Assembly (NCBI GenBank): GCA_910577395.1
Contig: CAJTLG010000003.1
Location: 136,304 to 200,303 of the forward strand
Origin: an uncultured Vampirovibrio sp.
GTDB taxonomy: Bacteria > Cyanobacteriota > Vampirovibrionia > Gastranaerophilales > Gastranaerophilaceae
Reading direction: 5' to 3'
DNA: 64,000 nt
A program made the translations under genes and the position numbers. Under the pieces are notes generated by a model. The model was not told the DNA's origin. It saw only the letters and a program-made list of their open reading frames with translations, and ran no database searches. Below, in pieces: positions 28,698 to 36,674 of this stretch (its first letter is position 1; every line of letters begins with the position of its first letter).

Positions 28698-29654
28698 GTG
28701 GCAGATGAAAAAAAAGCTATAGAAGGGTTCAGCCCGCAAGATTTTGCAAAAAACCTGGCAGGTCAGGCTGCCCAGGTAATTCCTGCTGACATTTCCCCAA
28801 ACGATAAAAAGTTTATTATTGATATTGTTTATAAATTCTGTGTCCTTTCGGGCGATGCCCTTGTTAAAGATGTTTCCCTCAATCTTAATGCAGCCCAGGC
28901 CTCTTTGATTACACAATTTATCGGTGAATGGTCTTTTCACAAATCTATTGACCTCTTAAGGGCAAATATTGAGCCTTCACTTAGGGAAGGCGTACTGCAA
29001 AGAGTAGCGTTTACTGTTTTTGAAATTGCAAAACAGGCAGTTGTTAAAAAAATGCCGCAAGAACAAATTATACCCCTTGTAGAACACCATGTAAATAACT
29101 GTTTTAAACAGGCAATAGAAGATTTAAAGGCAAAAGGTGCCATTGATGAAAAGGTTTCGGATAATGCTCTTCATCAATCTAATATTGATGCTATGGCAAA
29201 AACCCAGACAGAAAAAGAAACCGTGGGTGCAAATATGTCTGATGCCAAAATTTTAAAACTTGCCTCTCTTGCACTTCTTATTAAAAATATGCCAAAGGAA
29301 AAAATCAAAAATATAATTACAAAATTCAATAAACCCGAAGCACAGGTGCTTATTCAATATTTGCAAATGCCGGATTTAGATACCAAGGTTGATAAAGATA
29401 TAACAGCAAGATGTATATCTGAAATGCGCCGCACATTGCCGGAGCCAAAGAATATAACTTTGGAAAGATGTTTTAGAAAATTGTGTAAAATTGTTAAAAA
29501 TTCGGATAAGAACGAGGTTTTGGGTATTATAAAGGATGAAAGACCGCAAATTAAAGACTTTGTACTATCTGTTTACAATAAGGATGAAGTTATAATTTCA
29601 GCCAAAGTAGCTGCAGTTGTATGTAAATACCTGGAAGAAAAACTTGCAGGCTAA
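28698..29654 (+). CDS. divergent, possibly truncated FliG-like protein
   Basis: It occupies the fliG slot between fliF and fliH. The 318-aa sequence is poorly conserved. Residues from about 170 on (AKILKLASLALLIKNM, EAQVLIQYLQMPD, VLGIIKDERPQIKDFVLS) resemble the helical FliG N and middle domains, which bind FliF and FliM. I do not see the FliG C-terminal torque domain with its charged helix, nor an EHPQ motif. The N-terminal 150 residues are helical and unrecognised. The start is GTG at 28698 with AAAGGGA upstream. It may be a reduced rotor protein, with a full FliG encoded elsewhere. Confidence 0.5.
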   Translation: MADEKKAIEGFSPQDFAKNLAGQAAQVIPADISPNDKKFIIDIVYKFCVLSGDALVKDVSLNLNAAQASLITQFIGEWSFHKSIDLLRANIEPSLREGVLQRVAFTVFEIAKQAVVKKMPQEQIIPLVEHHVNNCFKQAIEDLKAKGAIDEKVSDNALHQSNIDAMAKTQTEKETVGANMSDAKILKLASLALLIKNMPKEKIKNIITKFNKPEAQVLIQYLQMPDLDTKVDKDITARCISEMRRTLPEPKNITLERCFRKLCKIVKNSDKNEVLGIIKDERPQIKDFVLSVYNKDEVIISAKVAAVVCKYLEEKLAG

Positions 29655-29658
29655 GAGT

Positions 29659-30501
29659 ATGATAATAAGAAGAAGAGCAAATAAAAACCCGCAAAAGGTA
29701 AATAACATTCCGCCTCAAACTGCCGTACCGGAAGATGAATTGCAAGCACCGGTGCAAGAGGTGCAAATGCCGTTAAATCCGTCGGTCGATACTCCTGCCT
29801 TTCTTGAAGAAAATGAAACTGCGGTAATACCGGAATTCAACCCCCCTCTTCCTTCTAAAAGTGAGCTTGAAGAAAAGCTTGAAGAGATTGAAAAAATTGA
29901 TATTACAAGCCTTGAATTCAAAGAAAGGTTTGAAAGGCGCCGCGGGGAAAGACGCAGGGGTTATAGAAGAATTGATGAAAGAACCCTTGTATCCCGCGCA
30001 CAGGAAGAAGCCCAAAGCATTAGGGAACTTGCCGCAAAAGAGGGGTACAAAAACGGCATTGAAAATGCCGCGTTAGAACTTGAAAATCTTAAAAATTCAT
30101 TATCTGAATTTTTAAACTCCAAAAAAGAGGCTTACGAGGCACTTTCAGATGATATGTTGGAGCTATCGCTTGAAATAGCAAAAAAAATCATTAAAAAAGA
30201 AACGGAATTATCTCCTGATGTACTAAAAGGAGTGCTCACGGAAGTGTTTGACGAAGTGTCCTCAAATGAAGAAAAAATAACTATAAAGGTGGCACCAGAT
30301 GAGGTGGATTTTGCACGCGCCTCTTTGCCTGATGTTTTGAAAAATTCAACAATTGATGCAAAGATTGTTATTGTAGCAGATGAATCTGTTGAAAAAGGCA
30401 GCTGTGTGGTAATTACATCAAATGGCGTTATTGATGCTAATTTTTCAACCCAGCTTTCAATTATTCAGAATGCTTTTGGTATTTATAAGGGGGGTGCATA
30501 G
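29659..30501 (+). CDS. fliH: flagellar export ATPase regulator FliH
   Basis: FliH regulates the FliI ATPase of flagellar type III export. It has an acidic, Pro-rich N-terminus and an Arg-rich segment (FERRRGERRRGYRR). A coiled coil rich in Ala and Glu then leads into the conserved C-terminal domain (LSLEIAKKIIKKE, VADESVEKGSCVV, NFSTQLSIIQ). The ATG at 29659 (MIIRRR) follows the upstream stop at once, which is more credible than the upstream ATG at 29617 inside the previous gene. About 280 aa. The operon then goes straight to flhA, so fliI is not here. Confidence 0.85.
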   Translation: MIIRRRANKNPQKVNNIPPQTAVPEDELQAPVQEVQMPLNPSVDTPAFLEENETAVIPEFNPPLPSKSELEEKLEEIEKIDITSLEFKERFERRRGERRRGYRRIDERTLVSRAQEEAQSIRELAAKEGYKNGIENAALELENLKNSLSEFLNSKKEAYEALSDDMLELSLEIAKKIIKKETELSPDVLKGVLTEVFDEVSSNEEKITIKVAPDEVDFARASLPDVLKNSTIDAKIVIVADESVEKGSCVVITSNGVIDANFSTQLSIIQNAFGIYKGGA

Positions 30502-30504
30502 TTT

Positions 30505-32592
30505 ATGGCAAAGCCTGCTGCACCCGCAAATAATCCGATATCGGAAATTGTTCTTGCGATATTTGTAATTCTCCTTATTTTGATTTTACTTATGGAGATG
30601 CCAAACTGGGTTATAAATTTTTCAATTTCGTTAAATATTACACTTGGTATCGTACTTTTAATGATTTCCCTTTACGTGCAAAAGCCTCTTGAACTAGCCG
30701 CTTTTCCTTCCATTATTCTTATCGGCACAATGTTTAGGTTGGTGCTTTCAATAGCATCCACCCGTCTTATCCTTGCAAAAGGGGATGCGGGCCAGGTGGT
30801 AGAGGCATTTGGGCAGTTTGTAACCGGCGGCAATATGATAGTCGGCGGTGTAATATTTTTGATTATTACTGTTGTACAGTTTATGGTTATTACAAAAGGT
30901 GCGGAACGTATCGCAGAGGTTTCCGCAAGGTTTGCACTGGATGCTATGCCGGGTAAACAGATGACAATTGATGCGGATTTTAACGCAGGGCTAATATCCC
31001 CTGAAGAGGCAGTTAAACGCCGTGAAGACCTGCAAAGGGAATCATCGCTCTTTGGTTCTATGGACGGTGCGATGAAGTTTGTAAAAGGGGATACAATTGC
31101 AGGTATTATAATTACTGTGATAAATATTGTGGGCGGTTTAATAATAGGTGTTATGATGAACCAGATGCCCCTTGCGGATGCTGTTGCAAAGTATACGGTG
31201 CTTACAATCGGTGACGGTCTTGCAGCCCAGGTTCCTTCCCTTTTAATGTCTATATCATCAGGTATCGTGATGACCCGCTCTACCGCAGCATCCACCTCAT
31301 TGGGTAAGGATGTATCGGCACAGGTACTATCTAAACCCCAAAGTTTGTTTTTTGCATGTGCCTTTCTTGCGCTCATTGCCCTGACAAGCGGTGTTACCGG
31401 GCTTCCGTGGTGGCCTTTTGTATTGTTTATGGTAATTATAGCGGTTGCGGGTTTCTCTGTTCTTGTAAATCAGGATGTACAGCAGCAGCTTGGGCAATTG
31501 GATGCCGTTAAGCAAAATATGCAAGACCTTGTTAATCCTAATAAAATGTATGAAAGACTTGGTGTTGATGTATTAAGCTTGCAGGTGGGGGCGGGTCTTC
31601 TTGTTATTGCAGACCCCGACCAGGACGGGCAATTGCTTGCAAAGATTGCAGCCCTTAGGCAAAGAGTAACGGATGAACTTGGCTATATTATCCCAAACAT
31701 CCGTATTATGGATTCTTCAGCCATTGCAGATAATGAATATTTAATTGCAATCCGCTCTAATACTGTTGCAACAGGCATGGTATACCCCGGTAAATATATG
31801 GTAATTGCAGACCAATGGGAGGCGCTCGGGAAAAAGGTGCCTGATAATGTGATAGTAAGCGTGGACCCAACATATCAATCCCAGGCATACTGGCTTGATG
31901 CCCAGTATATTAATAAAAATGACCGTATAACTGCTGTAGATTCAGTGGATGTAATAGTGACCCACCTGCAGGATTGTGTAAGAAAATATGTTGATGAGGT
32001 TATGACAAAGACTGATGTCTTAAAATTAATGGAGCTTGTAAAATCTCAGGACCCAACCCTTGTTAATGACCTTGTGCCAACGATTATATCAACATCTGAT
32101 TTAAGAAAAATCTTTGTAAACCTTATAAGGGAAAAGGTTTCAATTAAGGATATTATATTTATATTTGAAAGACTTTGTGATTATGCCAGGTTTTCAAAAG
32201 AGCCTGATATCCTTTCTGAAAGACTGCGTGCTGCATTAGGGCGGCAAATCTGCCTTGCAAATTCTAACAGGGATAAAGTTTTGTATGCCCTTACCCTTTC
32301 ATCCGAATGGGAAAAAACCCTTGATGATTCCTGCCAAAGAACGGAATTGGGCACAATGTTTCTTTTAAACCCTATGCAGGTGCAGGAGCTTATTGAAACC
32401 ACCGCAAATACACTTATGAAAGCACATCAGGCAGTAGGCAGCCAGCCTGTGATATTATGTTCCCCAAGGATAAGATTGCCTCTTTATCAAATGTTGGAGC
32501 GGCATATCCCCACTATTGTTGTTATTTCTTATTCTGAACTAATTACGGATATCCGTGTAGAGGCTATAGATACGATAGGCGAAGGATATTAA
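30505..32592 (+). CDS. flhA: flagellar type III export gate protein FlhA
   Basis: FlhA is the export gate of the flagellar type III secretion system. The 695-aa protein has about eight N-terminal membrane segments with the FHIPEP-family signature around AAFPSIILIGTMFRLVLSIA and RLILAKGDAG. The cytoplasmic loop is RFALDAMPGKQMTIDADFNAG. A large C-terminal domain acts as docking platform, with LVKSQDPTLVNDLVPT and VSIKDIIFIFE. The start overlaps a strong RBS (AAGGGGGG) inside the end of fliH. The stop codon merges with the first unit of the 112-bp tandem repeat. Confidence 0.96.
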   Translation: MAKPAAPANNPISEIVLAIFVILLILILLMEMPNWVINFSISLNITLGIVLLMISLYVQKPLELAAFPSIILIGTMFRLVLSIASTRLILAKGDAGQVVEAFGQFVTGGNMIVGGVIFLIITVVQFMVITKGAERIAEVSARFALDAMPGKQMTIDADFNAGLISPEEAVKRREDLQRESSLFGSMDGAMKFVKGDTIAGIIITVINIVGGLIIGVMMNQMPLADAVAKYTVLTIGDGLAAQVPSLLMSISSGIVMTRSTAASTSLGKDVSAQVLSKPQSLFFACAFLALIALTSGVTGLPWWPFVLFMVIIAVAGFSVLVNQDVQQQLGQLDAVKQNMQDLVNPNKMYERLGVDVLSLQVGAGLLVIADPDQDGQLLAKIAALRQRVTDELGYIIPNIRIMDSSAIADNEYLIAIRSNTVATGMVYPGKYMVIADQWEALGKKVPDNVIVSVDPTYQSQAYWLDAQYINKNDRITAVDSVDVIVTHLQDCVRKYVDEVMTKTDVLKLMELVKSQDPTLVNDLVPTIISTSDLRKIFVNLIREKVSIKDIIFIFERLCDYARFSKEPDILSERLRAALGRQICLANSNRDKVLYALTLSSEWEKTLDDSCQRTELGTMFLLNPMQVQELIETTANTLMKAHQAVGSQPVILCSPRIRLPLYQMLERHIPTIVVISYSELITDIRVEAIDTIGEGY

Positions 32593-32845
32593 CCGCACAA
32601 GCCGGTGTTCCCAAGGAACTTGCGATGAGCAAGTGACTGGAACATTACGATGGCGACGTAGGATAATCGAGCACACCGGTGCGAGATACCCACAGGAGCT
32701 AAAACCGCACAAGCCGGTGTTCCCAAGGAACTTGCGATGAGCAAGTGACTGGAACATTACGATGGCGACGTAGGATAATCGAGCACACCGGTGCGAGATA
32801 CCCACAGGAGCTAAAACCGCACAAGCCGGTGTTCCTAAGGAGCAA
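32591..32845. repeat. 112-bp tandem direct repeat, 2 identical copies plus a partial third
   Basis: Units start at 32591, 32703 and 32815. The first two are identical over 112 bp; the third keeps about 31 bp and then diverges. Each unit opens with AACCGCACAAGCCGGTGTTC and contains two internal hairpin-like pairs, for example CTTGCGATGAGCAAG. The core AAGCCGGTGTTCCYAAGGAG reappears at 63586. Nothing in it looks like a gene. Confidence 0.85.
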
Positions 32846-32888
32846 CGATAAAGACGGCAGGATTAAATTGAATAATTGTGCAATAAAT

Positions 32889-32916
32889 AAAGCTCTTGAA
32901 ATCTTTCAAGAGCTTT
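32889..32916. terminator. bidirectional terminator between flhA and the convergent nucleotidyltransferase
   Basis: A 13-bp perfect inverted repeat (arms AAAGCTCTTGAAA and TTTCAAGAGCTTT) sits between two converging genes, with A- and T-rich flanks. Confidence 0.75.
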
Positions 32917-32937
32917 AATAAACCTGCAATCAGAGGG

Positions 32938-34107
32938 TTAAACTATTATATCCACCCCGTCAATATTGGTAATTCGGTGATTTATGTCTGCACCAGGGTA
33001 TTTTGGAAAATCAGAATCCGGGTATCCAAAGGTTTTAAGTGCAGCTTGTGATGCAAGCAGTGTTTTTCCGTCAAATACTTTAACCATTGAATTTTGTATT
33101 AAAACCCTATCCTTTTCGGCAAAATTGGTTAAAAATTTTCCGTCCTGATATGCTTCAATGGAACGGTATAAAGCCTCCGGTTCCCCTGCATCTTCCCAGG
33201 TTTCAACAAGTTTAACATCACATTTATTTGCCCCGTATTTTGCCTGAACCTTTGTGCAGGCAGCGGCAAAATCATACGGCTCATCCTTGTCCTTGGCTAT
33301 AAACATTGGGTCTTCTTCAAGCTCATCCAACAGCCATTCCATAGCATCCGCCTTAATTACAAACATACCGGTATTTGCAATGCATTTTCCTTGCGGAGTT
33401 TCAAATTTACGTGCAATATCAAGGGTTTTCGGTTTCTCAACAAAACCTGCAAGTTTCATTATATCGTCTTTTTCGGTTGGTATTACATTTAAAACACCGA
33501 ATTTGTTTACAACATCCCTGGGGTTTCTTTCTACACCCACAAGCCCCATTTGCTTTGTTGGGTCTTCTATAACATCTTTTACAAAGTAATTAAGTTCAAA
33601 AGGTTTATCAGTATGGAACATATTGTCGCCGCAGCACACTACAACGTTCTTTTGGGGTTTTCCTGCCTCTCTTAATTTCTGGGCATCATCAATAACTTCT
33701 GCAAAAGAGCCTCTTGCTACAGCGGCATTTTTCCTTATCAATCCTTTTTCATCTGCAAACGGTACACTCATTGCCATTGCAATATCAAGCATATGGAAAT
33801 TCCTGCCGTTTTCAAGAGGGATTGCAAAACTGATTTTATTAACCTTTTTGCCCTGGGTTTCTGATAATTCCATAAATCTTTTACCCTTGCCTGCTGCAAG
33901 TACATAAAAATTAGTATTTTTCTTTACTTTATTGAAATCTCTGCATTCCTCTTTCTTTTCAATGGATTTTTGGAAATTTCTCTTAAATGGCCTTATGACT
34001 TCATTTTCAATATAATCACCGTTATTTTTGGTGGATGTGGTTACATACACGCTCTTAAAATTCAGCCCGGCTTGGTTTGCGGAACTGTTAATCCCTTGGA
34101 TTTTCAT
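32938..34107 (-). CDS. sugar-1-phosphate nucleotidyltransferase with N-terminal tag
   Basis: This 389-aa protein belongs to the NTP-transferase (GT-A-like) superfamily. The nucleotide-binding signature FYVLAAGKGKRF lies near residue 68. VVVCCGDNMFH gives the metal-binding Asp, and GFVEKPK is the conserved substrate loop. The C-terminal 100 residues do not show the usual left-handed helix repeats. An N-terminal extension of about 60 residues (with NFKSVYVTTS) precedes the domain and resembles tags on other proteins here. It probably makes an NDP-sugar for glycan or cell-wall synthesis; the substrate cannot be told. Confidence 0.8.
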   Translation of the reverse strand: MKIQGINSSANQAGLNFKSVYVTTSTKNNGDYIENEVIRPFKRNFQKSIEKKEECRDFNKVKKNTNFYVLAAGKGKRFMELSETQGKKVNKISFAIPLENGRNFHMLDIAMAMSVPFADEKGLIRKNAAVARGSFAEVIDDAQKLREAGKPQKNVVVCCGDNMFHTDKPFELNYFVKDVIEDPTKQMGLVGVERNPRDVVNKFGVLNVIPTEKDDIMKLAGFVEKPKTLDIARKFETPQGKCIANTGMFVIKADAMEWLLDELEEDPMFIAKDKDEPYDFAAACTKVQAKYGANKCDVKLVETWEDAGEPEALYRSIEAYQDGKFLTNFAEKDRVLIQNSMVKVFDGKTLLASQAALKTFGYPDSDFPKYPGADINHRITNIDGVDIIV

Positions 34108-34161
34108 TTTCTCTCCTTATTTTTATCCTAACAACACACAGAAAAATTTAAATATTTCATG

Positions 34162-34194
34162 ATAATAAAACCCCTGAAAAAACTTTTTTGCTAA
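34162..34194 (-). promoter_or_regulatory. candidate promoter with T-tract spacer
   Basis: Read on the minus strand: TTAGCA, a run TTTTTTCA, then TATTAT (-10) 7 nt later. The same arrangement occurs at 14405-14435 and 54697-54730. It lies about 55 bp upstream of the nucleotidyltransferase start. Confidence 0.4.
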
Positions 34195-34287
34195 TTTAAA
34201 TTTGGACGGGGATTTTTTTAAAACAAGAACGTGTTTTAGTTATTTGTGTTTATGCTTTATTGTAGTGTTGGTGTCTATTTTCAGGTT

Positions 34288-34580
34288 TTTTGTACGTGCA
34301 AAATCTTTCAGTGCCTGATTTTATCCGGTTTTCGGTTTCTGATTTTTCTTATTTTTAGCATGTTTTAGAAGTTTTTTAGCCCGTTTTTTATATGCATTGC
34401 CTTAAAACCGTTATGCACAGAGTATAACCTGCGTGTAAAAACCTGTATATACACTAAGGGTAAGCATTTTGCCTTGTGTTTAATTTAATGTATTATTGAC
34501 AGCAATTTTCGCAATGGCTTTAAAACCGCTGTCTGTCTGCTTTTCTTGCGTGCAGAAACCTTGTAATGCCTGATGTGACT
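34288..34580. repeat. gene-less region with degenerate repeated segments
   Basis: The 500-bp gap 34108-34607 holds no ORF of note. Two segments (34394-34450 and 34511-34575) align over about 55 nt: GCATTGCCTTAAAACCG against GCAATGGCTTTAAAACCG, then GCGTG and AAACCT. A third partial match lies at 34288-34320, sharing CGTGCA, AA and TGCCTGAT with the last segment. It could be a non-coding RNA or a decayed repeat. Confidence 0.35.
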
Positions 34581-34607
34581 GAATTTTAACCCTAAAATTT
34601 ATAAAAA

Positions 34608-35321
34608 TTAAAGCTCAAGTTTTTTCTGCTCTATTTTTTGCCGGTCCAAAATATTACGCAAGAAACTTTTTCTGTGATATTTTGAAGGGCCGTATTTTAT
34701 AATAGCATCAATGTGTCTTGGGGAAAGGTAGCCCTTATTGGTTTTCCAGCCATATTGCGGAAATTCTTCATCTAATTTTATCATCAGATTATCCCTTTCC
34801 ACTTTGGCTAAAATGCTTGCTGCAGCAATGGATGCGGACTTGCTATCGCCCTTAACTATTGTTTTTTGGGGAAATTCGTATCCTCTAATCCTGTTATTCC
34901 CGTCTACAAGCACCATACACGTGGTTCTTACTTCCCGTACAACATTCATGCAAGCCTGTTTCATTGCTTCGCACGTGGCATTTAGAATATTTATTCTGTC
35001 TATCATAGTTTCATCTATCATAACAACGGATGTGACGGCATTTTCCTTTATCACCGGATACAGCTCCAGTCTTGTTTTTTCGCTGATTTGTTTTGAATCA
35101 TTTAATTTTGCAAGCTGTTCAATCACCTGAGCCGTCGGTGTTTTAAAACATACAGCCGCCGCAAATACAGGTCCTGTCGCAGGCCCGCGCCCTGCCTCAT
35201 CTGTGCCTATAATAAGGGTGCATTTAGAGCGCTTTTGCTCTTCTTTATCAAATTCAAATAAGCTTAAATTCCTTGCCCTGTCAGTATTTTCAGGCTTAGT
35301 AATGTTTTTATTCAAAGTCAT
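34608..35321 (-). CDS. rnhB: ribonuclease HII
   Basis: RNase HII removes RNA from RNA-DNA hybrids and misincorporated ribonucleotides. The signature IIGTDEAGRGPATGPV carries the Asp-Glu pair, and KGDSKSASIAAASILAKVER contains the third conserved Asp. The C-terminal GYLSPRHIDAI and YHRKSF are typical. Length is 237 aa with a 35-aa N-terminal extension. Its start overlaps rbgA by 14 bp, in the order rplS-rbgA-rnhB, a common pairing in bacteria. Confidence 0.95.
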   Translation of the reverse strand: MTLNKNITKPENTDRARNLSLFEFDKEEQKRSKCTLIIGTDEAGRGPATGPVFAAAVCFKTPTAQVIEQLAKLNDSKQISEKTRLELYPVIKENAVTSVVMIDETMIDRINILNATCEAMKQACMNVVREVRTTCMVLVDGNNRIRGYEFPQKTIVKGDSKSASIAAASILAKVERDNLMIKLDEEFPQYGWKTNKGYLSPRHIDAIIKYGPSKYHRKSFLRNILDRQKIEQKKLEL

Positions 35322-36147
35322 CCAGTGTAAATTTTCCTATTTTTCCGTCTCTGAAATTAGACAATATAAACTGTGAACACCTTGTTATATCAGGCTTTCC
35401 GCCGCTAACTATCCAGTTTCTTGCAATTGCAACATTTTCCACCGTTATTTCATTATTCCCCAAATTGTAGTAGCTGCGCACATTTTCGCCATATTCACGC
35501 TCAAGACATTTTAAAAGCTCTCTTGCTGCATATTCGTTATCATAGGCATTTTCACCTATTGAATTCACGAAAGCAAGCTTCAGTGCGGTATTTTGGTCGG
35601 CTTGCTTCATTGGAATAATCCCCGGGGTGTCTAAAAGTTCAATTTTATCATGTACCCGAACCCATTGCTGTTGGCGGGTTACGCCGGCTTTAGCTCCGGT
35701 TTTTGTCTTTGCCTTTTTAATTAATCTGTTTATTGTGCTTGATTTTCCGACATTTGGCATGCCAACTACCATTACCCGTATAGCCCTTGGCAGCAGGCCT
35801 TTTGCGGTCATTTTTTCGTGTATCGGTTTTGCGCATTCAAGAATTTTATTTATTATTAAATTTGTATCTTTTTGACTTCCGTTTGAGGTTAAAAGGCATA
35901 TGCTGCCTGTGTTTTGCTCAATTTGTTTTTTCCATTTTAAATTGAGTTTTTCATCTGATAAATCCGCCTTGTTTAAAAGAATTATTCTCGGTTTAATGCC
36001 AAAAAGCGCCTTGCTGTCTGCATAAGCGCTTGATATTGGTATACGCGCATCTAAAACCTCTAAAATAACATCAACTAAATTCAGTTTTTCCTTTAAGGCT
36101 CTTTGCGCTTTAGCTATATGTCCCGGATACCAGTGTATATGGCTCAT
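35308..36147 (-). CDS. rbgA: ribosome biogenesis GTPase RbgA/YlqF
   Basis: This is a circularly permuted GTPase needed for late 50S assembly. In permuted order it has G4 LLNKADL, G5-like LLTSNGS, G1 VGMPNVGKSSTIN, and G3 LLDTPGI; the 279-aa length is typical. The N-terminus IHWYPGHIAKAQ is diagnostic of YlqF. It lies between rplS (16 bp upstream) and rnhB (14-bp overlap), consistent with its ribosomal role. Confidence 0.95.
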   Translation of the reverse strand: MSHIHWYPGHIAKAQRALKEKLNLVDVILEVLDARIPISSAYADSKALFGIKPRIILLNKADLSDEKLNLKWKKQIEQNTGSICLLTSNGSQKDTNLIINKILECAKPIHEKMTAKGLLPRAIRVMVVGMPNVGKSSTINRLIKKAKTKTGAKAGVTRQQQWVRVHDKIELLDTPGIIPMKQADQNTALKLAFVNSIGENAYDNEYAARELLKCLEREYGENVRSYYNLGNNEITVENVAIARNWIVSGGKPDITRCSQFILSNFRDGKIGKFTLDDFE

Positions 36148-36163
36148 TTAGGGCACCAAAGAC

Positions 36164-36517
36164 TTATCTTTTTTCAAGTTTTTCTCTGATTCTTGTAGCC
36201 TTACCTGAGCGTTCTCTTAAATAGTATAGTTTTGAACGTCTTACGGCACCTTTTCTTAATACCTGAATTTTTTCAATTCTTGGTGAGTAAATGGCAAAAA
36301 CCCTTTCTACACCAACACCCTGGAAGATTTTTCTTACAGTGATAGTTTTGCTTATGCCTGAACCGTGTTTTTTAATAACGGTACCTTCAAAGGCCTGGGT
36401 TCTTTCTTTGTTGCCTTCGATAATTCTTACAAATACCTTAACGGTATCCCCCGGGTTGGTTTCGGGCATTTCCTTTTGCGTATATTCTTTTTCTAATTCG
36501 CTGATGATAGGATTCAT
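36164..36517 (-). CDS. rplS: 50S ribosomal protein L19
   Basis: The 117-aa sequence is clear L19, with PGDTVKVFVRIIEGNKER, AFEGTVI, GSGISKTITVRKI and the RSKLYYLRERSGKATRI end. It is the first gene of the rplS-rbgA-rnhB operon, which has a likely promoter upstream at 36541-36568. Confidence 0.97.
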   Translation of the reverse strand: MNPIISELEKEYTQKEMPETNPGDTVKVFVRIIEGNKERTQAFEGTVIKKHGSGISKTITVRKIFQGVGVERVFAIYSPRIEKIQVLRKGAVRRSKLYYLRERSGKATRIREKLEKR

Positions 36518-36540
36518 TTTTATTTACCTTTTCTTTTTTG

Positions 36541-36568
36541 ATTATAACCACAATTTAACTATTGTACA
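36541..36568 (-). promoter_or_regulatory. candidate promoter of rplS-rbgA-rnhB
   Basis: On the minus strand, TATAAT (36541-36546) is 16 bp downstream of TGTACA, a weak -35, and is preceded by TGGT, near to an extended -10. Confidence 0.45.
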
Positions 36569-36674
36569 TCTGATACTAAACCAAACATTATTAATATTCA
36601 AGCCCTTGTTAAAAAATGTTGAGCTTTTAAAGCGCCTGCCGGGTAAAAGCCCGCTTGGGTGATATAATTTTTAT

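Noticed and set aside
29617..29658. Upstream start of fliH
   Set aside because: Lies inside the preceding gene; the ATG at 29659 follows that gene's stop.
32539..32805. Minus-strand frame of 88 aa across the tandem repeat
   Set aside because: Open only because the repeat unit has no stop in that frame; the residue repeats mirror the DNA repeat and there is no RBS.
32591..32845. CRISPR array
   Set aside because: Units are 112 bp, head-to-tail and identical, without unique spacers; no cas genes.
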